Assembly: GCA_964425255.1 (NCBI GenBank) | Contig: CAYRMV010000148.1 | Span: 1 to 7,925, forward strand | Direction: 5' to 3' | DNA from: CAYRMV01 sp964425255 | GTDB taxonomy: Bacteria; Bacteroidota; Bacteroidia; Flavobacteriales_D; Crocinitomicaceae | Length of the DNA: 7,925 bases | Shown here: piece after piece, positions 1-6,127 of the stretch | Layout of the letters: every line of letters starts with the position of its first letter | How positions within the stretch are numbered: position 1 is the first letter of the stretch | Program-made: the position numbers and the translations under genes | The notes under the pieces: model-generated | The model's database searches: none | What the model was told of the DNA's origin: nothing | The model's input: only the letters and a program-made list of their open reading frames with translations

Positions 1-428
1 TCTATGGCTTCCTGTTGCAATGCTTTGATGACATTGAAGCACTCAACTATTTTATTAGGTTGGTTAGTGAGTGAGCCTGTGAATGGAAGCGTTCCAAACT
101 TGTCGAATTGATTGAACAAGAAAGCGAAATAGTCGAAGTTATCTAATTTGAATTTTGAAAGTGGCTGTGTAAAAGAATAGCCAAGATAAACAGAAGCGTT
201 TGCCTGTTTTTGTCTAGAAGCTGCTTGTTGCATAGCTGCTAGTTGTTGAGGGGTGTAGCCCTTTTTTGATAAATCTACTGAAGTAACATTATTAGAGTGG
301 AAGGAAGCAATAAGCCCTATAACTTCTTTGTAAGAAATAGAGCTTGCTTTGATAATTTCAGAGTAAATTAGTAGAATAAGAAGCGGCAAGGACGGGCTAA
401 CGTGTGGGTTGCCTTCCACTTCATTTAG
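1..428 (-). CDS. Tail chaperone frameshift extension, lambda gpT-like part of gpG-T (runs off window)
   Basis: Open frame in the -1 register relative to the gpG-like gene, about 142 codons without a stop up to base 1. It cannot be translated well alone: no ATG until 233-231, no Shine-Dalgarno before that ATG or before the GTG at 419-417. Slippage at 434-428 would join it to the 125-residue gpG-like protein, giving a product of at least 266 residues, close to lambda gpG-T. The extension begins LNEVEGNPHVSPSLPLLILL, then SYKEVIGLIASF, KKGYTPQQLAAMQQAASRQK, and DNFDYFAFLFNQFDKF. In lambda the T part binds tail tube subunits while the G part lines the tape measure. The C-terminus and the tape measure gene expected next are outside the window. 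The hydrophobic stretch PLLILLIY is short and part of a helix, not a clear membrane segment. Confidence 0.82.
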
Positions 429-802
429 TTTTTTATGTAAGAAACGCCTTCAATTTCAAAGTCAGAAGGTACACCATTTAATAGTTTACCTGCAATTGTT
501 TGCATTTTTGATGACATTGGAAGGTTAAGGATTGTTTCAATTGAGTCCTGGCTTACCATTTCATTTTCAAAGGTAATTTGGTAATCTGTTTCATCGTCAT
601 TTTTAAGACCTGAAACTGACTTTAACGAATATTTAAGAGCTAAAATAATACCGTCATTCATTTTTGCAACAGAGCCTTCTTTTTGTGCTTCTGTCATTAC
701 CGATAACACTTCTTGCTTCTGTTGATATGATAGAGGACTAAATTTAATTTCAATTTCATCAATCTTTAGACTGATTTTATCAGTGAGTTTATAGACTTTC
801 AT
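425..802 (-). CDS. Tail assembly chaperone, lambda gpG-like
   Basis: Short frame product (125 residues) of the chaperone pair that coats the tape measure protein and recruits tail tube subunits; not part of the finished tail. It starts MKVYKLTDKISLKIDEIEIK, a beta-rich opening usual in this family, followed by a helical core with LSYQQKQEVLSVM (residues 24-36) and ending QTIAGKLLNGVPSDFEIEGV. The ATG at 802 has AAGGAA 10 nt upstream. Identification rests on position directly after the tail tube gene, on length close to lambda gpG (140) and above all on its end: the last codons are ATA AAA AAC TAA, which contain a canonical -1 slippery heptamer, with a long open -1 frame downstream. Sequence similarity to gpG itself is weak by eye. 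Confidence 0.85.
   Translation of the reverse strand: MKVYKLTDKISLKIDEIEIKFSPLSYQQKQEVLSVMTEAQKEGSVAKMNDGIILALKYSLKSVSGLKNDDETDYQITFENEMVSQDSIETILNLPMSSKMQTIAGKLLNGVPSDFEIEGVSYIKN
428..434 (-). promoter_or_regulatory. Programmed -1 ribosomal frameshift site, A AAA AAC
   Basis: The heptamer is read in zero frame as ATA AAA AAC, the exact X XXY YYZ register needed for tandem slippage by one base, and the zero-frame stop UAA (427-425) follows at once. After slippage reading continues CTA AAT GAA GTG into the downstream frame. Possible stimulatory structures downstream are a hairpin GGCAAC/GTT(A)GCC with a 6-nt loop (413-395, 14 nt from the heptamer), or an alternative stem of eight pairs with a 2-nt bulge (416-409 with 389-380, 11 nt away). 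Both spacers are longer than the usual 5-9 nt. Confidence 0.85.
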
Positions 803-831
803 TTGGTGTTAATTCCTTATTCGGGGTAAAG

Positions 832-908
832 AAAAAAAAAAGCGGTAGCCGCAACCTCACAACTTCGCAAAAAATGCCAGCATGTGACGCTGCCCGAAGG
901 GGTCGCCT
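832..908 (-). terminator. Tandem hairpins with T tracts between tail tube and chaperone genes
   Basis: Just after the tail tube stop, on the coding strand, the spacer holds three small structures. First, a CCC-TTC-GGG mini hairpin, which shares bases with the next. Second, a stem of seven pairs with one G-G mismatch and one G-T wobble, GGCAGCG/TGCTGGC with loop TCACA (894-876), followed by A and six T (874-869). Third, GCGG-CTA-CCGC (852-842), followed immediately by ten T (841-832). The last two have the form of intrinsic terminators in the direction of transcription; the opposite strand has no T tract after them. The stems are short, so partial read-through is likely, which would lower expression of the chaperone relative to the tube. 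A structured regulatory RNA is an alternative. Confidence 0.6.
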
Positions 909-2078
909 TTAAATGAAGGCTATATAAATTTCGTCGATAGTTCCTGAAGAGCCACGATTAGCAGAGAAGGTAATGTTTTCTTGCAACAATCCATCTGCAT
1001 CTGCTTCTGTTAAGTCAGTAATTACACAGTTAGGTGCATAGATTGCAACCACACCGCCAAACTCACCGGCTGTTGAGCTTGGAAGTTTAGCATAAGCAAA
1101 AAGACTGAAAGGCGTGTTTTGTTTAAACTTTGTAAAGTTCGCCATTGTATCGTCTTGCATGTAAGGGTTGAAGCTACCAGTGATTGTTCTATTTGTTGCC
1201 CAACCTGAAGTCCTACCGTTCACTGCATTAATACTTGTCTGAAAGCCTAGTGTGTTTTCAAGGGATAAAGTCACCTCGTTAACATCAATGAGACTACCTG
1301 ACATGTAAACACGCCCATCCATAACAATAGGTGGAAGTTGACTGTCATAAGCAGGGGTAAAAGGGATTGTAGTTAAGCTTGAATCAAAGTTAAGTCCTTC
1401 AAAACCAAAGCTCAAGCTTGGCAGTTGTCCAGTACTAAAGCCTTCTAAAGACATTGAATTTACTTTTGCACCTGTCACGTTTTGTAAAATCTCACCGTTT
1501 AAATAGCGTGAAATTGACAAACTTGGATGACCTTCGTCAGCAACAGTGTAAATAGTTGATTTTGCAATCACTACCCCATCACTAAATGCAGAGTCAGCAG
1601 CAACCAATAAAATAATTGTGTCTAGGGTAGTATCAACAGCAGAAATAGGGCTAACGTGAAACTTCCCTGCTTCTTTAACTAGAACAATATCACCAACTTT
1701 AAACACACTTGCATCTGTTACTTTTAAAACACTTGCTGTGTTGCCTGTTAGTGTTGTTACTTCTGAGCTAATCTGTCTTTTACCACCTAAAGCTGATTGC
1801 ATAAGTTTATCAAACTCAGGCGCTGCACCTTGTGTTGAGTGGCTTTTAAATTCAACAGGAAGTGTTCCGCTTGCGGTAAACATACCTGTTCTAGGGCTAG
1901 TCTGACCAATTGAATTATTGAAGATGTTACGTTCAATTTGTTCCTTACTTCTTGAAAGCTCTGCGCCTTCAGCGAGTGTTTGAACAAATGAAGTTCCCGC
2001 AGTTGGTGCTTTATAAACACCTTCTGTGTCTTCAATTTCAACGGCCCATGACTGACGTTTTGTCGTCACTATTGCCAT
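909..2078 (-). CDS. Phage tail tube (major tail) protein
   Basis: Structural subunit that stacks as rings around the tape measure to form the tail tube. It has 389 residues. The N-terminal part carries the pattern of the phage tail tube family (Phage_tube type): RNIFNNSIGQTSPRTG then GTLPVEFKSH, then APEFDKLMQSALGG (residues 50-99), which is the usual R-x-G-rich strand, beta hairpin and 'LL.aalGG' helix. Residues about 110-175 (TASVLKVTDASVFKVGDIVL and on) look like a small inserted beta domain. The rest (about 184-389) is beta-rich with SMSLEGFSTGQLPSLSFGFEG. No C-terminal Ig-like repeat such as that of lambda gpV is obvious. The start at 2078 has AAGGAA 8 nt upstream, the strongest site in the window, as expected for an abundant protein. 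It follows the gpU-like gene by 17 nt and is followed by terminator-like hairpins. The gpV role rests on position plus pattern. Confidence 0.85.
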   Translation of the reverse strand: MAIVTTKRQSWAVEIEDTEGVYKAPTAGTSFVQTLAEGAELSRSKEQIERNIFNNSIGQTSPRTGMFTASGTLPVEFKSHSTQGAAPEFDKLMQSALGGKRQISSEVTTLTGNTASVLKVTDASVFKVGDIVLVKEAGKFHVSPISAVDTTLDTIILLVAADSAFSDGVVIAKSTIYTVADEGHPSLSISRYLNGEILQNVTGAKVNSMSLEGFSTGQLPSLSFGFEGLNFDSSLTTIPFTPAYDSQLPPIVMDGRVYMSGSLIDVNEVTLSLENTLGFQTSINAVNGRTSGWATNRTITGSFNPYMQDDTMANFTKFKQNTPFSLFAYAKLPSSTAGEFGGVVAIYAPNCVITDLTEADADGLLQENITFSANRGSSGTIDEIYIAFI

Positions 2079-2095
2079 ATTATTTATTCCTTATT

Positions 2096-2394
2096 TTATT
2101 TTATGTATTGAATTTGGTAAACAAGGGCAATTGAGCCCAAAGGTTTGGTAGCTTCGGTGTTTAATTCAAGCTCTGTACTCTGCAAAACAACTGACTGCAC
2201 TGTGCCGCTTAAACTAGGGTTAGCTTCAATAACGCCTTCAATTTGGTCCGCTATTTNNNNNNNNNNNNNNNNNNNNNNNNNNNNNNNNNNNNNNNNNNNN
2301 NNNNNNNNNNNNNNNNNNNNNNNNNNNNNNNNNNNNNNNNNNNNNNNNNNNNNNNNGCTTCTCTTATTTGTTGACGTTTTGGAGTTGTAGGCAT
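2096..2394 (-). CDS. Tail terminator protein, lambda gpU-like, interrupted by an assembly gap
   Basis: Probably the protein that caps the tail tube and joins it to the head. The start ATG at 2394 is 4 nt after the previous stop and has GAAAGAG about 7 nt upstream; the N-terminus reads MPTTPKRQQIREA. After the gap the C-terminal 52 residues read IADQIEGVIEANPSLSGTVQ and continue to LGSIALVYQIQYIK, ending at TAA (2098-2096). This end lines up by eye with the end of lambda gpU: a P.LS step, then S.V, then S..L.Y.I.Y at the terminus. The two flanks are in different frames if the gap is taken as 100 nt, so no continuous frame appears; the real gap must leave remainder 2 on division by 3. If the protein has the length of gpU (about 130), roughly 200 nt are missing. 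A true frameshift or two separate genes cannot be excluded without the missing bases. Confidence 0.7.
2257..2356. other. Assembly gap (100 N) inside the gpU-like gene
   Basis: Exactly 100 undetermined bases. The flanking coding segments are out of register at this length, which shows the run is a placeholder and not a literal count of masked bases. Confidence 0.95.
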
Positions 2395-2398
2395 GTTG

Positions 2399-2692
2399 TT
2401 ACTCTTTCAGGATTAGTAAATAAACACCGTTGTTTAATTGAGCCGAGTCAACTTTGTAAACTTTAGACGCCTTCGTTATTGTGTCACCCTTTGCAGGGGT
2501 AAAACTTAAGTCAGTGTCTAATATTTCACAGGACAGCGCTTGGGTTTGATAACTATTAAACTCAACAGTGATTGTTGCAAAAACAGCTTTTAAATTTTGG
2601 GTTGTAGTACCTTGTTTATAAGTTACATTGTCACCAAAAAAGCCCTGAGATATACCCAAGGCTTTATTAGTTAATGAATCAAACAAGCTCAT
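2399..2692 (-). CDS. Head-tail joining protein, lambda gpFII-like
   Basis: Small protein of 97 residues, probably a neck component that completes the filled head and offers the docking surface for the tail. The C-terminal part, AKGDTITKASKVYKVDS followed by NNGVYLLIL (residues 67-94), resembles by eye the end of lambda gpFII (a K/R-GDT-hydrophobic turn, a V-D step, then a terminal beta strand), and the N-terminus has a helix followed by a beta segment as in that family. Lambda gpFII is slightly longer (117). Position directly after the capsid gene and before a gpU-like gene fits. The ATG at 2692 follows the tandem stops of the capsid gene with no gap; a GGTGGA site lies 6 nt upstream inside that gene, so translation is probably coupled. 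It could instead be another small beta-rich head completion protein. Confidence 0.72.
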   Translation of the reverse strand: MSLFDSLTNKALGISQGFFGDNVTYKQGTTTQNLKAVFATITVEFNSYQTQALSCEILDTDLSFTPAKGDTITKASKVYKVDSAQLNNGVYLLILKE

Positions 2693-2695
2693 TTA

Positions 2696-4624
2696 TTATC
2701 CACCGACAGGAGGATTAACAGTAACTCTTACGATACCTTTATAAGAACCAGCTTTAACACCTGAAGGTTGAGTAACTCTGATTTTAAGATTTTTAGAGTT
2801 AAAGTCTTCTTCAACTACAACTTCAGGGCTATCGCCTTGACCTTGCATAGTTCCGTAGTAAAGAGCAGCATATTCAGCAGGGTCTGCAACAGCAAACCAA
2901 ACATCATTACCACCGACTTTAGCAATACGAGAAGAAACGATTACCTCAATTGAACCAGCAAACGGATTAAAGTGTGATGATTGTGCAGCAACCATTGAAC
3001 CAGCTACCTGTTGAGCAGCAAGAGCTAATGAAGGAGGTACGATTAAGTACTTAATTGACAAGTCCATTGGATTACCTGACTCGTCCTGGAAAGCTGCCAT
3101 AAGCTGTTGAGCAGCGTCTACAGTCGCAACAGAAGGCACATTACCTTGAGCGATTACGTTGGCATGGTCTGCATGGAACAAAGTCTTTGTATCGACCATT
3201 GCAGGGTTAGAATTGAGCATTGCATATAGTTGTTTCTCAATGTCTTGTCCACCCATCATTTCAGCTTTAGCAGGAAGCTTAGTCAATGCACCCAGGTCAT
3301 CGTTAACGATAGAAACCCAAGACATTTTAAATAAGGCACCACGGTCTGCAAGTTGGATGTTTTCGCCAGTATCAACTAGTGCTGTGTCTGTGTATTCGCC
3401 AGTCTCAGAGGATTTAGCAGACAATCCTGAAGCAGAAAGTCTAACAATTGGAGTAGATTTAAAATCACGCAATTGGATTTCTTCAGCAATTTTTTTATAA
3501 CTGTATTTTTCTTGACCTTGTTTTGCTAGAGCTTTGTTAGCTGTGTTAGCCAAAAGTTCTGTTAGGTCTGTGGAGGCGATAGCACGTTGTGCAAAATTAG
3601 CATCTGATTCGCCTGCTCTTTTTTCGATTAGTTCTTCTGCAATCTTAAGCAAAGATGCGCCCTTGTAGGGATTAGAAGCGTCAACAGGGAATTGACGTGC
3701 GTTGATGCGGTTAAGTAGGGCTTCTTGTAGCATTTCTTTTTTAGACATTTGTCTTTGTTCCTTATCTTTGGAAGGTGTTTTTAATTTGTTAAAAATTTCT
3801 GTTGTTGCGTCTTGAACGCTTACGTTTCTTTGGATTAAATCTTGTGCGAAAGTTTCAGGNNNNNNNNNNNNNNNNNNNNNNNNNNNNNNNNNNNNNNNNN
3901 NNNNNNNNNNNNNNNNNNNNNNNNNNNNNNNNNNNNNNNNNNNNNNNNNNNNNNNNNNNTCTTCTTCTTCTCGTTTGGAGTCTTCAGCTTGTTTTGCTGC
4001 TTCTTCTTCGGCTGCTTTTTTAGCTAGAAGCTCCTCAAGAAGTGTTTTTTCTTCTTCAGTCATCCTTGTATTTTCCGTTGTTGGTTGTGGGTTAATAATT
4101 TCAACTTCGTTTGTAGAGTCTGAGTCAGAGCGCAACACTTGAGCGTGAGGGTCGAAGCCAACAGCTACTAGGCTAATTTCGAGGGGTTGCCAGCGTGTTG
4201 CTTTGTATGTTTTAACTTTGTCACCTTTTGCGGTTGCATCGGTGTATTCAAAGACTTTGTAGCCAACAGAAATATTACGAAGGATGCCCGACTTGATGTC
4301 TGAAATAATCCCTTGTAGCTCTGGACGCTCTGAAAATCTGATTTTCGCTTTACCTATACCGTTTTCAATTCGCGCTTCTTGTACAACACCGAGTGTTTCA
4401 GTGGTTGTTTGGTTGTGCTGATTAAGAAAGGGTGCGCCTGCATTGAGTCTGCTTAAGTCGCAAGCCTGTTCTGACATGTCTAGCTCTTCGTAAAAAGAAC
4501 CGTCAAAATCAGAACGCAAGCCCTTATATCCTGTAGACCAAACGACTTCGGCTGTGTAACCTTCTTCGTTTCGACAATAGGAAACCTCAGCAGGCATTGA
4601 ACGCTGCTTAATAATTTGCTTCAT
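2696..4624 (-). CDS. Prohead protease-scaffold-major capsid fusion protein (HK97-fold capsid)
   Basis: Single frame of 642 codons as written (34 unknown, from a gap) that combines maturation protease, scaffold and shell subunit. Residues 1-165 are an HK97-type prohead protease: NAGAPFLNQH with candidate catalytic His70, RNISVGY with candidate Ser119, and W.PLEISLVAVGFDP (145-159). Residues 188-221 are rich in Glu, Lys and Ala and predicted helical, like a scaffold. The gap covers about 222-255, and 256-292 contain FAQDLIQRNVSVQDATTEIF, a pattern typical of the scaffold linker in known protease-capsid fusions. Residues 293-642 are the capsid domain, with ALLNR...YKGASLL, IVNDDL (439-444), LFHADHANV (482-490), YLIVPPSLAL (526-535) and NPFAGSIEVIVSSRI (553-567). 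The start at 4624 has AGGT 9 nt upstream. A separate internal start may exist at 3748. It ends in tandem stops (TAATAA), and the next gene begins directly after the second stop. No separate decoration gene is present. Confidence 0.94.
   Translation of the reverse strand: MKQIIKQRSMPAEVSYCRNEEGYTAEVVWSTGYKGLRSDFDGSFYEELDMSEQACDLSRLNAGAPFLNQHNQTTTETLGVVQEARIENGIGKAKIRFSERPELQGIISDIKSGILRNISVGYKVFEYTDATAKGDKVKTYKATRWQPLEISLVAVGFDPHAQVLRSDSDSTNEVEIINPQPTTENTRMTEEEKTLLEELLAKKAAEEEAAKQAEDSKREEEXXXXXXXXXXXXXXXXXXXXXXXXXXXXXXXXXXPETFAQDLIQRNVSVQDATTEIFNKLKTPSKDKEQRQMSKKEMLQEALLNRINARQFPVDASNPYKGASLLKIAEELIEKRAGESDANFAQRAIASTDLTELLANTANKALAKQGQEKYSYKKIAEEIQLRDFKSTPIVRLSASGLSAKSSETGEYTDTALVDTGENIQLADRGALFKMSWVSIVNDDLGALTKLPAKAEMMGGQDIEKQLYAMLNSNPAMVDTKTLFHADHANVIAQGNVPSVATVDAAQQLMAAFQDESGNPMDLSIKYLIVPPSLALAAQQVAGSMVAAQSSHFNPFAGSIEVIVSSRIAKVGGNDVWFAVADPAEYAALYYGTMQGQGDSPEVVVEEDFNSKNLKIRVTQPSGVKAGSYKGIVRVTVNPPVGG
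3746..3763 (-). promoter_or_regulatory. Internal ribosome binding site and ATG for a stand-alone capsid protein
   Basis: Inside the fusion gene, AAGGAA (3763-3758) stands 9 nt before an in-frame ATG (3748-3746, residue Met293). The same AAGGAA core is used 8 nt before the tail tube gene and 10 nt before the chaperone gene. Translation from here would give a 350-residue protein beginning MSKKEMLQEALLNR, exactly where the capsid domain starts, without protease or scaffold. The site is seen in the sequence; its use is inferred. Confidence 0.5.
3860..3959. other. Assembly gap (100 N) in the scaffold segment of the protease-capsid gene
   Basis: Exactly 100 undetermined bases between the E/K-rich helix and the linker to the capsid domain. 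Both flanks read as sensible protein in the same frame if the true length is 100 or any number leaving remainder 1 on division by 3. The GAA/AAA/GCA-rich repeat-like flank (3960-4050) is low-complexity sequence that short reads often fail to span. Confidence 0.95.
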
Positions 4625-4638
4625 TTTGTTTTTACCTA

Positions 4639-6117
4639 TTATTTCTTTTTGTCTGCTTTTAGTGCTTGTAGATTTTCTGAACTCTGTAATTGACCGTGAG
4701 CTGTGCGACGGGGGTCTGAGTCCAGAACAATCCCGGCTCCATCTAACATTGCGTTTGATTGTTCAATTTCTTTAACGTGTAACTTAGGGTTCAATCCAAG
4801 TTCACGAAGAGCCCCTGTGTAGCTTTGTAAACCATTGCGGATTGCACTACTCATTGCATCTATTTCACCTTGCGGGTCCATTAGCATTCTTTGTGGTGGA
4901 ACCCATTCAACAGTCATTTTAGAAACGTCAATGCCGTTAAGTTGACAATAAAGTTTAAAGCTTTCAAAAGCTGGCTCTAAAAATCCTGGAATAAATAAGT
5001 TCCAACGCCATGATTCAATGTTTTGTCTGAAATTGATGTCACCGATTCTAGCACTACTGAAATTAATTTGAGATAAATCTCCTGAAATTCCTTCGTATGT
5101 AATGCCCATACCTATAGCGATTTGCCTAAGTGTTTGCTTAGTGACTGCATCAAAACCATCAGGGTTGGGAATTGAAGGAAACTCAATCGTTTCTCCCGGT
5201 TGAATGTAGGAGACTGAACCCGGGTTAAGGTCCCAAGCTTCTTGGTTTTGCTGATTTTGAACGTCAACAGGCAAGGCGCTTGGTTGCTTTGTCACTACTG
5301 CCGTAATACTTGCAGCTAGTTTCAATCGAACTAACTGCGTATACAACAACTCATCCAGCATGTTTAACGAAGAAAGCACTTGAGCGAACCAGCTAACACC
5401 ACGGTCTTGACCGGGTCTGTCTTTACGGAATAAATGAATTATTTCGTTAGCAGGAATAACTTCAATCTCTTTGTTTCTTATACCACTACCTGGATGCTGT
5501 TTATAAAGTACATAAGCAACAGGTCTTTTCCATTCATCTTTAATAATGCCGTTTTCTAAAAACTGACCTTCTTTTAAATCTACTTGGATTTTTGAAGTAA
5601 CCAAGTAATCAGCTTCTAACACTTGCAATCTGACTGAGTTATCTAGCTTAATGTTCTTTTTAATTAATACTTCGCCATCGGCAACCAGTGCCGCCATAAC
5701 TTGTTGTTGAATTGCAGGAAAATGCAACCCATCAACAGAGCAGTTTTTAACCCATTGTTGCCATAGCTTGTCTATTTCAGCTTGCTTTGTTGGGTGTTGA
5801 ATACTTGCTTCAATACCCCAACTGACAACAGAATGAGTTATTAAGTCTTGTGCCCTTTTTGCAACCGGGTTGTTTTGCAGTATCTCTCTTACAGCAAACC
5901 TAACAGAATGAGTCTGACTACCTACTTCTTTAACTGCACTGTTGCTGTTTCTTCTGAGTAGATTTTGCGGGTTACTTTGTGCCGCTTCAAAAGCTCTGGA
6001 CTGCACCATTTCTAACTTTAGTTTAGCAACCTCACGCTTTAACCCTGCTTCAGGCGAAAAATAGGCGACCGCCCGGTCAACAATTGACTGGGTGTTCTTT
6101 TGTTTTTTATTTTTCAT
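4639..6117 (-). CDS. Phage portal protein, lambda gpB family
   Basis: Forms the dodecameric ring at one vertex of the prohead through which terminase pumps DNA and to which the neck attaches. At 492 residues it is somewhat shorter than lambda gpB. Family hallmarks of Phage_portal_2 are easy to read: a W-x2-W pair followed by C..DG..F (residues 119-133), DGEVLI (147-152), EADYL (168-172), KRPVAYVLY (197-205), the block FRKDRPGQDRGVSWF (230-244), LNPGSV..I.PGE.IEF (297-313), and SGDLSQINFSSARIG with the following RQNIESWRW (345-372). The N-terminus is lysine-rich and the C-terminus ends in a Lys tail. The start at 6117 has an AAAGGT site about 6 nt upstream, and no alternative Met is better placed. 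The stop is followed after 14 nt by the protease-capsid gene, whose AGGT ribosome site lies in that spacer. Confidence 0.96.
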   Translation of the reverse strand: MKNKKQKNTQSIVDRAVAYFSPEAGLKREVAKLKLEMVQSRAFEAAQSNPQNLLRRNSNSAVKEVGSQTHSVRFAVREILQNNPVAKRAQDLITHSVVSWGIEASIQHPTKQAEIDKLWQQWVKNCSVDGLHFPAIQQQVMAALVADGEVLIKKNIKLDNSVRLQVLEADYLVTSKIQVDLKEGQFLENGIIKDEWKRPVAYVLYKQHPGSGIRNKEIEVIPANEIIHLFRKDRPGQDRGVSWFAQVLSSLNMLDELLYTQLVRLKLAASITAVVTKQPSALPVDVQNQQNQEAWDLNPGSVSYIQPGETIEFPSIPNPDGFDAVTKQTLRQIAIGMGITYEGISGDLSQINFSSARIGDINFRQNIESWRWNLFIPGFLEPAFESFKLYCQLNGIDVSKMTVEWVPPQRMLMDPQGEIDAMSSAIRNGLQSYTGALRELGLNPKLHVKEIEQSNAMLDGAGIVLDSDPRRTAHGQLQSSENLQALKADKKK

Positions 6118-6127
6118 TTGTTACCTT

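Noticed and set aside
368..424. Short ATG frame starting immediately after the chaperone stop (TAAATG), 18 codons plus stop
   Set aside because: Too short, no ribosome binding site at a proper distance, and it overlaps the much longer -1 frame that fits the chaperone extension.
803..908. Promoter for the chaperone gene in the spacer
   Set aside because: No convincing -35/-10 pair on the minus strand; the only strong signals are hairpins, T tracts and the ribosome site.
1787..2041. 84-codon minus-strand frame within the tail tube gene
   Set aside because: Shadow of the tail tube frame; its product has no recognisable pattern.
2145..2390. Plus-strand frame spanning the first gap
   Set aside because: Mostly unknown residues; the flanks make better sense as the minus-strand gpU-like gene.
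3159..3500. 113-codon plus-strand frame opposite the capsid domain
   Set aside because: Antisense to a conserved capsid sequence, with no other plus-strand gene in the window and no recognisable product.
3960..4050. CTT/TTC-rich stretch that looks like a simple repeat
   Set aside because: Explained by Glu/Lys/Ala codons of the helical scaffold segment on the other strand; not a regular tandem repeat.
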